A DNA stretch of 64,000 bases from Oncomelania hupensis (GCA_036898135.1 CM072512.1:37913145-37977144); one strand, 5' to 3'. Shown: positions 1 to 17,030, counted from the first letter of the stretch. Made by a program: numbers and translations. Notes: generated by a model from the letters alone, not told the origin.

Positions 1-82
1 ACCCTTGCCCTAACCCTTTTCTGTCTAAAATCACTTTCCGATTCTTACATTCTTAGTAAAACCCAGTTTTGGTGTTTTGTGT

Positions 83-86
<4 letters not shown>

Positions 87-130
<44 letters not shown>
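87..130. repeat. (TG)n microsatellite
   Basis: About 22 uninterrupted TG units. Simple repeat; the reading frame through it is low complexity and not a gene. Confidence 0.95.
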
Positions 131-132
<2 letters not shown>

Positions 133-485
133 CTCATCGTCAGTATTACATTACTCATTTTACATAGTTTATGTATTTTACTTATTTATTTCTAGTTTAC
201 TGCTCTCTTGTATTTACACCAATATGGTATTGCTGGTTGTTTCCTATCGTCCACCAGAGACGTTTTCAATAAATTAATATTTAGTATTTGGGTAGCACTC
301 ATTTCAGCCTAGTGCTTTCGTGCGCCCTGATGATGTTTTGCTGTGTATTATTATTTGGTTTATTGAATAAATGTGTGTTCAAACCAATTTATAAAAAAGG
401 AATGTAAAATAAATGTTACAAAATAAAACTGGATGCCATACGCGCCTTATTCCTAAGTCAGACTCAAAGAACGGTGACCTGTAAC

Positions 486-1071
486 TAGAGCTGCGTACCG
501 TGGGTCAAAGTACCGGTATTACCGCGGTATTTTTAGGTCGTATCGGTATTTCGTACCGGTATACCGCGATTTTAAGTGTTACAATCAAATGGGATATGGC
601 ACTGACAGTAGTGACCGAAGCAAAAGAAAGATTGTCATACACTTCAAAACAGTTTCAAAGAACCACAGTTCCATAGAAACTGAAGCTTTATTATTGCTTG
701 AACGCCTTCAAAACAAATTATGATAAATCACTCTTTAGAACATCAGCAAACTTTAAACCACAAAATCAAACTAAAACAAAAACATTCAACGGGAAAGGTC
801 TTTAAGAGTTCAGGAGGATTGGCGACTGGTATCATGCTCAAACACGTGGATAAGCAACTGTTCTTAAAAGTTCTTCTTCAAGAACAGCTGCCTATCCACG
901 TGTTTGGGCTTTAGGCTCGCTCTCTGGGCGGACAAGATGTCGCCCACTGTCGCGTTATGTGTTGTCAGAATTTCCCACTAAACCGGACCTTCAGCACCCG
1001 CACCGGTATACCGTACCGTCGCGTTTCCGAACCTGAATACAGTTACGTATCGGTAAAACTGTCCAGCCCTA
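486..1071. mobile_element. hAT-type non-autonomous element (MITE) inserted in SINE A
   Basis: The element is flanked by an exact 8-bp duplication, CCTGTAAC, at 478-485 and 1072-1079, which is the hAT target-site length. Its ends are TAGAGCTG on the left and, reverse complemented, TAGGGCTG on the right. Just inside both ends lie several copies of a TACCGGTAT-like motif (about 508-570 and 1000-1060), the usual layout of subterminal transposase sites in hAT elements. No transposase is encoded. Removing the element restores a continuous SINE, which makes the boundaries firm. The superfamily is inferred from TSD length and terminal bases. Confidence 0.82.
836..909. other. Long near-perfect hairpin with an E-box in each arm
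   Basis: Bases 836-865 pair with 880-909 to give a stem of 30 positions and a 14-base loop. Only two positions are A-C mismatches when read from the plus strand; read from the minus strand they become G-U wobbles. Each arm contains the palindrome CACGTG. The size resembles a microRNA precursor or a MITE-derived fold-back. It lies inside the hAT-type element at 486-1071. Function is unknown. Confidence 0.8.
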
Positions 1072-1456
1072 CCTGTAACCAACATACACGCTCACATGTT
1101 TCATCCACTCTTACAAACCCAACAAGCACACAAACATGCACGTGGTGTAAAAGCAGTGAGACCGCTATTAGACGACAGAAAGGGAATCCAATGCTTTTTT
1201 TTTTACATTTGAGTTTGACTGCTTTCAATACCATTATTAAAGGGAGAGAGAAAACCAGATTACCCGGAGAAAACCCTCGGTGACCCGAATAGTCTCAAAT
1301 AGGACTCACAAATAAAATTGCACAAATAAATTGATTGATAAAATACAGTTTAAATAGATGAATCAATCAATCGATCGATCAATAAATACATAAATAAATA
1401 CATAAGTAGAGATACATAAGTAGATGCAGCCAAAACTTACAAAGAGAACATCTTAC

Positions 1457-1995
1457 CTGTGATTGATGTGGTCATTGTGGCGTAAAAAATGTCCGTTGCG
1501 ACAATGCGTTCTTGTTACGTCACGTTTTGTCCTCCGCCCCATCATTGTAATCAAGTCGTCGTTGTTTTCGTCATCGTCGTCGTCGTCATCGGCGACTTCC
1601 ACATTTTGTAAGCTGCCATCCTTATTACCGTCGACGTGAATCTTGTCATCGTTATCGACAACATTATTAACATTACTAATGTTATCGTTATCTCTGTCGT
1701 TATTGTCTCCTTTTGGATTGACATTGGAAACTCCAAATGTATCTTTATTGTTGTCGTCGTCGACCTTATTGTTGTTGTTGTTATTGTTGTTGTTGTTGTT
1801 ACTACTGCTGCTGTGGTCGCCGTCGTTGTCGCCATTATAGTGTGTACTGAGGTTGTATCTTTGCGGGATGATTTTCACGAAGCCATTGAAGTCGTCGTAA
1901 TTGCTGAGGTCGCCGTTGGTGACGTTGTCTTGCATCCCACCCTGAACGTGAGGCAAGCAGAAGAATACCACGAGCGGACTCCAGAATGAAGACAT
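1457..1995 (-). CDS. First coding exon of a putative secreted protein with an FGF-like tail (partial)
   Basis: Reading from the Met at 1995, the exon begins with a typical signal peptide: MSSFWSP, then the hydrophobic run LVVFFCL, then a small-residue cut region near HVQGG. About 100 residues rich in Asn and Asp follow, then an acidic stretch and a dibasic RTKR site suited to furin cleavage, then a short segment with CRNGHFLR. The exon ends at 1457 in a strong donor (CAG/GTAAGA, phase 2), so the protein continues toward lower coordinates and probably beyond the window. Residues CRNG-HFLR resemble the first core strands of fibroblast growth factors (FGF1-type YC.NGGHFLRI). That resemblance is only eight residues long and is inference. 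An upstream Met at 2040 gives 15 more residues without a better signal peptide, so 1995 is preferred. The spacer is low complexity, so a non-coding origin remains possible. Confidence 0.45.
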
Positions 1996-2106
1996 TATTA
2001 TCTGGAATCGTCTTGCTCTTTTAATTACCTGTGTATACATGCAAACGTTAAATAGGGGGTAGGCACGAAGTCAGTTGGTCAGTCAGTCAGAATAGGCTAA
2101 TTTCGG

Positions 2107-2350
2107 TAAAATATGAGAGAGAGAGAGAGAGAGAGAGATAGAGAGAGAGAGAAGAGAGAGAGGGAGAATAGAAGGGGGGGGAGGGGGGAATGCATCGCAC
2201 AACAAGTCCCCCAGCACCCTTGACTGTGAATGAATACCTGGCCCCATTCCGATTTGGTAAAGATAAAGCTGTGAAAAGGATTGGATGGTCAGACTGCCTT
2301 TACAAACATGGATTTGAAAAAGAAAATCTCTGTCTCTCTCTCCCTGCCCC

Positions 2351-2392
<42 letters not shown>
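2107..2392. repeat. (GA)n and (CT)n arrays
   Basis: Imperfect GA repeats occupy about 2113-2162. A C-run followed by (CT)n occupies 2348-2392. The sequence between them shows no supportable gene. Confidence 0.9.

Positions 2393-3768
<1,376 letters not shown>

Positions 3769-3838
<70 letters not shown>
3769..3838. repeat. (CT)n microsatellite
   Basis: About 35 CT units, directly before the (AAT)n tail of the next SINE. Confidence 0.95.
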
Positions 3839-3840
<2 letters not shown>

Positions 3841-3876
3841 GAACGAAATTTTACGGGAAGAAAAATTACATTTTAA

Positions 3877-3877
<1 letters not shown>

Positions 3878-3948
<71 letters not shown>

Positions 3949-4320
3949 GGATGCTATATACGCGCATTTATCCAAATCACAATCAAGCTCAAAAAGCGGC
4001 GATCTGTACCAACATACACGCTTACATGTTTCACCCACTCTCTCACACACATAATCACACATCTATCACTCAAACATGTTGTGTAAAGGCAGGGAGATCG
4101 CTATTAGAAGACGGAAAGGAAATCGAACTTTTATTTTGGAAATTTTAGATTGATTGGACTGCATCCAATACCATTTTTGAAGGGAGGGAGTAAACCGGAG
4201 TATCCGGAGAAAACCCTCTGTGACCTCAATAGTCTCATACCTAAGTCACATAAGCTCGCCCCTTGAGGGAATCGAACCCGCGATCTTCGGCAGTGGAAAC
4301 CAGCGACTAACCCACTTTGA
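3878..4320 (-). repeat. SINE family A, copy 2, with (AAT)n tail
   Basis: Minus-oriented copy. The tRNA-like head is at 4255-4320, where the reverse complement holds a Pol III B-box-like GGTTCGATTCC. The body runs through 3946-4255. The 3' tail is the (AAT)n array at 3878-3945. The copy at 49727-50117 has the same structure, including the trinucleotide array at the same end, so the array is the SINE tail. Confidence 0.82.
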
Positions 4321-6322
4321 GGAAAGAAAGTTTGGATTACTTGGTCATAAATTTTTAAAGCATTTTGAAACCGTAAAATTCACGCATTTTCGTAATCTGC
4401 GCGTATCTTGACACCTATATATTTTTGACCCTAAAAATCTGTCGATTCGCTCCTATCGGTTTTTAATATTGGAATCAGTAAACTTTTTTTTTTTTTGCAT
4501 AGACAGAGGTTAGCTGTTAGTGTTACAAGAGATAACTTACCTGAATACGAATCCGGATGTGAGTATGACTGAAGTAAAGTTACAGGAATTAGTCGATGCG
4601 GTATGCGAAGCTCGTATTGTGGAGTAGATAAATAGCGAAAGCAAAGTTTATTGCTTTTGTGAAGTCTTGGACGCAACAGCACCAGAACTGCATGCAGGAT
4701 CGATGTCATTTTCACTGTTTTATAAAGCTCTCGCGCTTCCTTGTGACTAAAAAAAAAAAAAAAAAAAATCATTATGCGGAAATTGACCAATTCCTAATTG
4801 ACCAATCCGTGTTCAAGTTTGTCAAACAGATGCGGGGCCATTGGTTGAACTTCTGGCTGGTTCTTGCGTTCATCATGGACTAATGCTTTCATGAAGTAGG
4901 CCTAACTAGTTCCTAGGACGCGAAGATAGTAACGAACCATTCAGCTGCGGCTATCTAAAATGGAAAAGACTCGCTATTGGTTAATGCTTCTTCACACTTA
5001 CTTTCCAAATTATCATTAACTGTTCTGATGCTAGTCGTCTCTTTTGTTCGCATCTTGATAAAGGAGTAGACCCGGATAGAGAAGATGAATAAAAGATTGT
5101 GAGATTGAAGGGTTTATGACGGGTTCCTTGTCCTTATTGCTGAAGCTTTCCCACACAAACTCCAAGGAAGGTATCTATAAGGAAACTTCCAGGCTTCTTG
5201 AGTGTAAATTAGGAGACGCCAACTAATGGAAGCGTAGTTAAAAGAAGCTCTCGCTGTGAAATACGGTTACAGACACAGGTGTGTGCGTGTGTGTGTGTGT
5301 GTGAGTGTGTATATATGGGTGTGTGAGTTTGTGTGTATGTGTGTGCGTGTTTTTGTTTTTTTTTGTTTTTTTTTACTTTCTTTATTTTTATTTAATTTAA
5401 TTTATTTATTTCATATTTTGAAGGAAAATGCCATCGCAGCGAAAGTGTTTAACGTACGAGTGCTCGCATGCTCGCGTGACCAACATTTCTTTAAACTGTC
5501 CATAAACGAGTGCTGTTTGTTATCCGTTAAATTTTGTTGAGGTCACGCTATAAAGACACTGGCTCATGAAATGTTGTTGCTATTTCACTGGAACTCAACG
5601 CATGGAAGTTTAAAAACACAGTATTGTGGCAAAAACGTTTCTGCGACGAACAATGACGCCTTACTAGCGCCAATGTACTTTCTAGTTACCATTAATACAA
5701 AATCATTGAAATGAACACGTATTCTGTTTAATTTACAGAGATGCCGGTTATGCAGTTAATTAATAATTGTCAGTATTTGCCACGCCTTTCTAGCGCCAAA
5801 ACCTGATAATTACAAATTTCATGAGATAATTACAAATATCATAGGAACATTACAATTTTGAAGGGATAAATATAATTATAGAAAAATTACAAAATAATAT
5901 TTTCGCATGATCATTTTTAATTTTTAGTTTTACCCCTAGCAATCCGTCTGGAAATGGATCCAAACCGAAAATTGTACTTTTCGCTTAATAATTAAAATTT
6001 TTACGTGTTAATTGTAAATATGTCATTAAGGGAGAGGGGGAGGGAGGAGAGGCTATTAAAAATAAAACTGTTCGTAGGAGAAAGCGCAATAATTCTGACA
6101 GTCTAACATGTACAGAGAAATAACTCTTGCCATTGCTAATAGCAAACTGTAGCATGCGAGTCTTCTCCCTGAATTGTGGTGCAGCGGTATGCGGTGTGAC
6201 ATCGCAAGCCGATTTTTTTTCCGGTGTAAGGGAGGTAATTGGTACAGTTTTATGGAAGCATTGCCATTATACTAAAGAATATGGGTATACCCATATTCTT
6301 TGATTATACTACTGCGATACGT

Positions 6323-6408
<86 letters not shown>

Positions 6409-7030
6409 TTTTTTTTCTTTCTCTCGTTCGAAATGTCATGGAAGTATAAACTATTGAAGAATTCATGGAAATGTGCTTTGTATCAGTGTTTCAGATCATG
6501 TACATTTGGAGGTATTATACCTCTTGGCGTCCAAAATCACGTAAAAGAGTGCCAAAGAGGGGGTCAGATTACGTAATGGTTTTTATTGGAAGAGGTCTGA
6601 AAACGTAAAGAAATTTATCAGCGGTACGGTCATGGAGGCTATCGCAACTTGCGCAACGAACTTACGTAGGTTCCGCTTTTTTTTTTTTTAAGTTGTCTGT
6701 TCTGAGATTCGACGATCACTAGCAGGAATTGCAACATTCAAGTGCCTATGCGCTTCCGTAGCAGACGACCGATCATGACCTATCGGTAAGGGAAGAAACT
6801 CTACTTCGGGAACAGAACCGAGTGAAAAAAAATAAAAAAGGAACAGGTTGACTGTCGAAAGATTGACTAAGAACATGGCTATCAAAAGTGTTTCAAAGTT
6901 ATTGGATCCGTAGGATCTCATCTTTGATATGATGGTGATAATCATTGTTGTCAGGGTGGCGACGTGGTGATCGTCCTTAACGCTGATGCAATTGGACGTT
7001 AAGCTTCGTTGTTCCTCGACACAGACTTCT
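4321..7030. other. No supportable gene; simple repeats only
   Basis: Holds a G/T-rich tract at 5277-5350, A- and T-runs, and a long (CT)n array at 6326-6425. Several short open frames exist on both strands, but none has splice-site support, recognisable motifs or non-repetitive composition. Confidence 0.55.
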
Positions 7031-7034
7031 TCTT

Positions 7035-7300
7035 CTTCTTCTTCTTCTTTTGGTGGCTGCCACCCTCAGCTTATTGAGGACTCTGCAGCCAAATGCTGGG
7101 TATATTCTTGTTACCGGCACTCACCCGTCTAGGACATGAGCGTCAGGATCTTTAAAGTCCGTTATGATGGAGTGCATGCGACACAGACTAGACCTCGGTT
7201 TATACTCTCATCCGAAGGAGTAGGAAACGGGAGTAAAGTGTCTTTCCCAAGGACACAGCACAATGGCCCGGACGGGGCGTGAACCCGGGACAGACCTGCT
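7035..7300 (-). repeat. SINE family B, partial copy
   Basis: Matches the intact plus-strand copy at 44406-44840 in reverse. Shared blocks include 'gagcgtcaggatctttaaagt', 'agacctcggtttatactctc' and 'tccgaaggagtagg'. The head near 7262-7290 reads, on the minus strand, a B-box-like GGGTTCACGCC. A (TTC)n run lies at its low-coordinate end. Confidence 0.8.
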
Positions 7301-7769
7301 ACATGATGCTGAACAAGTGTTTCGCAGTGACAGGAACCGTATCAAAATGTGCTGAAAATGTAACACTTGTTCAGCATCGTTTAGCGTGATAGTCATTTTC
7401 TTGGCCACTCTTTCGCATTAGCCTGTTTAGGCATATATAATAACTATCTTGAATCCGATTTTCTTAGCTGCCAAGGACAGGGTGAGCATGATTGAAACCA
7501 AGACCATGGCTGAGCTTATGTATGGGAGTTTAGAATGTGTTTTAATTCAGTTCATGCTATGAATAGCGCATGCTATGAACAGCATGTGATGAGTCTGGAG
7601 CTGATTAATGTAACTGTTGTTGCATCCTTTTCTGCGATTTAAAAAAAAAGTTGTTGCAGCCTTACTTATGCAATTAACAAGCGTGAGGTGATGAACACAG
7701 TAAACAATAAAAGACAGTTAAAATTATTACACATGTATTAACTAATTATGTTCTAATTTTGTGAAGAGA

Positions 7770-7838
<69 letters not shown>

Positions 7839-8565
7839 GTTGTGGACACAAGAGATATCTAAATATCCCTGTGGACACTAAACAGTAGGCATGTACTTGA
7901 AACAATATTTTCATCTTGGATATTTCGAAATTTTATTAAGTCAATAACAGTCGACTGTTTTGCTTCACAACACAATAGACACTGTCACAATATCATATGT
8001 CATGATGTCAAGAAACTTGCATACAAATTAATGAAGCAAAAACAACAAAGTACTTGCGAATGGTTGTACCCTTTCAAAATCCAGCTGGAAGTATGAAAAC
8101 CCTTTACATTTTGACTCGGGAGGTATGAATAGTACTACCCTCACATTTTTTAGGATCTAATTTAAAACATTGTATCTGAAATTGAATCCTTGCGAATTTT
8201 AGTACAACATGTAGTACCCCTTGAGTACCATCCGGTAGTGATTGTGTCAGTAATAATAATATTATTATGCTGTAATGCCATTTTTCGTGTAGGCGCGTGA
8301 GTGCGCGCGATAAAGTATGCAAACACGAGCAACATAGGCCTACTATTTTACTACACACAAATTTGTCAATTCTAGTCATTCCGTGATGAGACATTGTGTT
8401 AATCTATAATTGATTTAACCACCCTAGTGTCGGAAGGTTGTTGTATGCAGGTCAATCAATCAATCTTTAATTTAATGAAATTTGTATGCAGGTATATGTG
8501 TATGTATGATTGTGTTTGTCATGCAGGATTGCATGCTATAAGCGGATTACATATATAGGTCTACA
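7301..8565. other. No supportable gene; includes a (CT)n array
   Basis: (CT)n at about 7773-7836. Other short frames lack support. Confidence 0.55.
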
Positions 8566-8569
8566 CAAC

Positions 8570-8711
8570 TGAGTACAATACAATACAATACAAGGTTATT
8601 GCTTTAGGTCCAGCGGACTCCTCCGAGCCAAATCAGGACACAACTGAGTACCCCATGCGCACCAAGATTTCTTCGATGTAAAAGTCGAAGCGAAATAAAA
8701 TGTCTTATGTC

Positions 8712-8800
<89 letters not shown>
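8570..8800 (-). repeat. 3' end of a family C retroposon, then (AAT)n
   Basis: 8595-8636 is the minus-strand 3' end of family C (compare 59938-59976). It begins after a (TACAA)n tail at 8576-8594. A separate unit ends in (AAT)n at 8714-8800. Confidence 0.75.
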
Positions 8801-12860
<4,060 letters not shown>

Positions 12861-12981
12861 TGTGGAAATAAAACAGATTTTGCTGTGCAGATTTATCATC
12901 AGATACACTTCATTATTTGAAGATATATATATAGGGTTGTTAATGGACATTATTGTCCTGGCTACTTTCGGCCAAGAACAT

Positions 12982-13254
12982 CTATTTTGGTTGTATAGGC
13001 CCCTTTTTATGACTCACTTTAAATACAGGGACAGGACTGATTTCGCCATGGCCTTCAGTCCAGCTATCTACATGTTGATTTTCTCCCTCTACATTATGTG
13101 CTTTGCCCTCTTGGCATCTATCGTGTTCCTGAGAGAGACAGTGTGCAGTTTCTGTAGACATTTGCGAGGCTACAACATGTACACTGACTATCATGTTGGC
13201 TCCACCATTGCTCCGTCTTCCCCGACATCTGCACCAGTCACTTCACTTTCTTGA
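12982..13254 (+). CDS. Candidate terminal exon with a membrane segment (unrecognised)
   Basis: An acceptor-like TTGTATAG near 12996, or AAATACAG near 13028, opens a frame to the stop at 13252-13254. It encodes a hydrophobic stretch (AIYMLIFSLYIMCFALLASI), then a Cys- and basic-rich juxtamembrane part (SFCRHLRGYNMY), then a Ser/Thr/Pro-rich tail. This is what the last transmembrane helix and cytoplasmic tail of a membrane protein would look like. Composition is non-repetitive, unlike the flanks. I do not recognise the family, and no upstream exon could be identified. A chance open frame is a real alternative. Confidence 0.3.
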   Translation, partial: LFWLYRPLFMTHFKYRDRTDFAMAFSPAIYMLIFSLYIMCFALLASIVFLRETVCSFCRHLRGYNMYTDYHVGSTIAPSSPTSAPVTSLS

Positions 13255-15360
13255 TGATTATCAAGATAGGGATAGGGCTAGATGTGATTCAGTGATTTGG
13301 AACACCACAGTGGAGACACCTACACGGAATAAACGTACACAGATGGTTGTTACCTCCGATTTTGTACCCAGGACATGGACAAGGTGTGCTGGTATGTTCA
13401 CATAAATTAGATTATCTCAGGCATTTCTTCAAAGTTGACATCAAGCTTTGTATGCATAAACTACCAATTACCTCTGCCACTTGATAGCATAATTTTAACC
13501 GAGATTGACCTAATTTTGTAGGCGAGAAAATTGAAAATACCGCATCTTTCATTCCTGTATTTAGTGCATTGACCTGTTCTTCAGAAAACATTAAATGTAG
13601 GCTACTTACAGGCCAAAATTATGTACGGGAACAAAGAAGAAATCACAACAATCAGAATAAATGTTATGTTTGTAATCAAAAGGAAAGGTGAGGGGTGGGG
13701 GAGGGGGGTAAATTAAGAATGTTTATGTGTTGTGTTACTGTCCCCAGAAACAGCTTGTTACAAGACCCCAGAAATATTTGAAAAATCCGGGGCACATAAC
13801 GCAGAGCACATGAGTACCCTTTTATTTTGTTCTCGTACTTCTTCACGATAGATCTAGTCATTATTCCCTTTTCCCATGAAGTTAAATAGAGTGTACAAAA
13901 TCAGTTTTAGTGAATATCGATCCAATGGACTGCGTTTCTGTAGTGTGTTTAGCATTTTTATCTTCAACGTAGTCATATTTTCGCTAAAATCAAGTTTTCT
14001 TGAGTGATTGTGCTTTAACAACCTAAATTACTAACAAAAAACACTAATAAGTGCAAAAGACGTTCACAATCATAACTGAACTAATCTGTTTTTATTACGC
14101 TTCTGATTTTTTATGTAATAACATTTTAGCCAGCATACCTTGACACCGCTTTCATCATCTGGGTACAAAATCCTGCGTAATAACCGTCTGGGTACGTATA
14201 TAGGGCTTAACAAGTCTCCTCTGTGAATTCTGGGACCCAGAATTTGAGATAGGACTGTGAAAGGAAATATTGCCGATTCATTTATTAATAACGGCGTTGT
14301 TATCTGTGATTCAGACTTTTACATGAGAGGCTGAGTGCAAGTATTTTTTAACTTATCGAAACAGACTCTGTAAGTTAAACTGTCTGTCCTTTGGTGAAAT
14401 GGCCCAGTGGTTAACAATCACAGTAATGTTTATGCACAATTTTAGTATACCTTTTTGTCGCAGTTTGTGCACAAATCATTTTATTAGTGTACAAATTCAT
14501 GCACATTTTTTACAGATGCTCGAATGTTTAAAACAGCGGTTTGTACTAAAAGTGTGAGATTGCACATGTTTATGGAAAAACAACTATATTCAGCTTGTAT
14601 GGCATGGCTACTTCGAAATAATCAATTTGATTTGCTCCTTCCTGAAAAATGAATTTAGTATGTTAAGGGAGATGCTCTAAAGTTTGCCATTTCCAATAAC
14701 TGTTACAAATGTTCTTTCCATACTATATGTAATGCTTACATGGCATTATGACTGAAGCATTATTTATTGTATCCATTTGGAATTCAGGGTTGTTAAGAAT
14801 TTTCACTATTATATTATAACTATATCATGAGTCATATTTAATGAGGAAAAGCTGGATGTGACTCGAATGGTTTTGTGTTTGTTTTTGTTTTGTTTTGTGT
14901 TTTTGCATCATACCATAAGTACTCGATGAGAGCAATTTATAGTCATTAATACATTATATGTTTGTTGACATGATTTGTTTTGGTTTTTTTGCTTGTCAGT
15001 TAATACGTTTTGAATCAAATCTATACCAGAGTAGCATGCAAAGAGCCTAATGTAATGTATGTATGTGATTCCAAAATTGAAATTACTTCATACTGACTAT
15101 TGTATTGATGTTGGTGCGGTTAATTCTTTGTATGCCTGTAAAATGTCCTTTAGTACATGAGGACAGTAAGTAAATCAGTCGTGTATGGATCTTGTATGTT
15201 GAAAATTGTACACCTTTATTGACATCCCAGTGATAATACTCAGTGAAGTTATTTGTTGTTTGTTTTTTTCATAGTGTATTCAGTAACATTACTGTTTTTT
15301 AGGTAGGTGGATTGTGTGCCTGCTTGTATGTGTGTACATGTGTACATGTGTAAGTGAGTG
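13255..15360. other. No supportable gene; possible long 3' UTR
   Basis: AT-rich, low in recognisable repeats, with AATAAA-like signals (for example near 13656). If the preceding exon is real this could be its 3' untranslated region. Nothing else is visible. Confidence 0.4.
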
Positions 15361-15935
15361 GGCCCCCGTTGGGGTGCCGGGGGTTTCAGTATAAATAGTA
15401 TCCCCACTTTCTGGAAATTTAGTGCTTTAAATTCCTACTGTCGCTGTCTTTCTCATTTGCTCTTTCTCATTCCTGCTCTGTTCTATCAATCTGCTGTACT
15501 TTCTTCTTCTTCGCTAGACCAGTCCTCTACCTTTTTTCTTGAAAACTCTTCCGGGACAAGACTCCTTATTTGTGTATGAGGTCTGTTGGATCAGCTTGGG
15601 AACATTGGACGCTTTCTGCCAGGTGGTCACTATAGGGCTTCCTATGATGTTATTATTTAGCAATGTAGGCATTTTATATGTATGTGTTTTGTTGATAATT
15701 TATAATGATGTTTGTATTCTATTTTGTTTTTGTAAATGGGGGTTCGATAAATTAGAGTATAGCCTCAGCGTCCCCTGCGTGGAATGTCTTTATTGTAAAG
15801 TGACTGGCTGGTGGAGAGCTTTTAGTTTTACCACTAGGGTTGTTTCAGCAGATCTTTTATGCGGATTAGGGGTTATCCAGTCCTGATTTGGCTCGGAAGA
15901 GTCCGCTGGACCTAAAGCAATAATCATGTAATGTA
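15361..15935 (+). mobile_element. Family C retroposon, near full length
   Basis: Starts with 'gggtgccgggggtttcag' then TATAAATA, and ends with 'ggacctaaagcaataatc' and a GTAATGTAA tail. Flanked by AAGTGAGTG on both sides (about 15353-15361 and 15938-15947), a target-site duplication. At least seven related copies occur in this window in both orientations. It encodes no reverse transcriptase; the roughly 110-residue open frames recur because the copies are alike. Probably a non-autonomous retroposon moved by a LINE (inference). Confidence 0.8.
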
Positions 15936-16004
15936 AAGTGAGTGAGTGTGTACTTGTTATTTATTGTTTTATATATATATATATAAAATGGAGTTTGTTT
16001 GTAT

Positions 16005-16140
<136 letters not shown>

Positions 16141-16574
16141 AGTCCACAAATAGAGCAATTCAGTGTGTGTTCATGCCAGTGTTTCGTGTGTGTTTGTGTT
16201 GGTGTTTGTTAAAATGGCTATCGTGTAACTATCAACGTTCTAAGAAGTCTTGTGTTATTTTTGTGATACAAATCAGTATTAGAACGAAATTGCCAAATTT
16301 GATTTTTTTTTTCACTATTTGAAAAAAGTCCAGTTTGTGCACTCACAATTTTTTGTTTTTTTTTTGTTGGCTCATACCAATTCTTAATTATTTAAAATCA
16401 AAATGGTCACTTTTAGACCAAGATTAAATGAAATTATAATATAAGCTAAAAATTCATTTATGTAAATGTAATTTATAAGTTGATCAGTCCAATAAACTAT
16501 ATTACAACTTAAAGTGTTTCCCTTGTAGAACTACCATGGTTCTTAAGCAAAACAATTTTTGTAATGTTGATTAT

Positions 16575-16928
16575 ACTTGTTGACTAGATGTATACACAAA
16601 ATGTCTAAGTCGATATCGCCACTTGGATATAATACGGCTGTAGCGACAACTCGATGACATGCTCACAATGGTGAAGAAAGGGAAACTCTGATGATATAGC
16701 CACATAACCAGAGCGTCAGGCCTTGCAAACATCATCCTGCAAGGCACGGTGCGAGGAGGCAGAAAAAGAGGGAGACAGAAAAAGACGTGGAAGGATAACA
16801 TTCGAGAATGGACTGGCTTGACACTGAGCGAAGCCATGAGAGTTACTGAGGACAAAGAAATATTAAGTATGCTGGCTGAACGATCATCTGTGGTGCTTCA
16901 ATGACTCCCGTGTTACGGGATAGGACAG
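16575..16928 (+). mobile_element. LINE family D, 3' fragment
   Basis: Plus-strand reading recovers the C-terminal LINE motifs seen at 38090-38947: 'TILQGTV.GG', 'RGR.KK.W.DNI.EWTGLTLSEA'. It ends 'cgtgttacgggataggac', the family's 3' end. Frames are broken. Confidence 0.75.
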
Positions 16929-16972
16929 TAACTCAAACATACTTACATAGCTATGAACGAGGGAAGTTTGTT

Positions 16973-17030
16973 CCTGATTTGGCTCGGAAGAGTCCGCTGG
17001 ACCTAAAGCAATAATCTTGTATTGTATTGT
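16973..17030 (+). repeat. Family C retroposon, 3' end fragment
   Basis: 'cctgatttggctcggaagag' through 'aaagcaataatc' followed by a (TTGTA)n tail. Only the last 60 bases of the element remain. Confidence 0.75.

Larger units (their letters stand above)
428..1310 (-). repeat. SINE family A, copy 1, split by an hAT-type insertion
   Basis: The two outer parts, 428-485 and 1080-1310, match the copies at 3946-4320 and 49774-50117. Shared pieces are the 'ggatgc..atacgcgcc' start, 'accaacatacacgctcac' and the 'ggagaaaaccctc' block. The element lies in minus orientation (tRNA-like head at the high coordinate in the intact copies). This copy lacks the tRNA-like head, so it is 5' truncated, and it is interrupted at 486-1071. 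Confidence 0.8.

Noticed and set aside
1..20. Telomere-like 'ccctaaccct' at the left edge
   Set aside because: Only one or two loose units, no tandem array; chance similarity.
1636..1989. Plus-strand Val/Ile-rich frame opposite the secreted-protein exon
   Set aside because: Shadow of the Asn/Asp-rich minus-strand exon; no splice or motif support.
15539..15886. 115-residue Cys/Phe/Val-rich frame
   Set aside because: Recurs wherever family C occurs (19166, 59972, 50640, 63445); a by-product of a non-coding retroposon.
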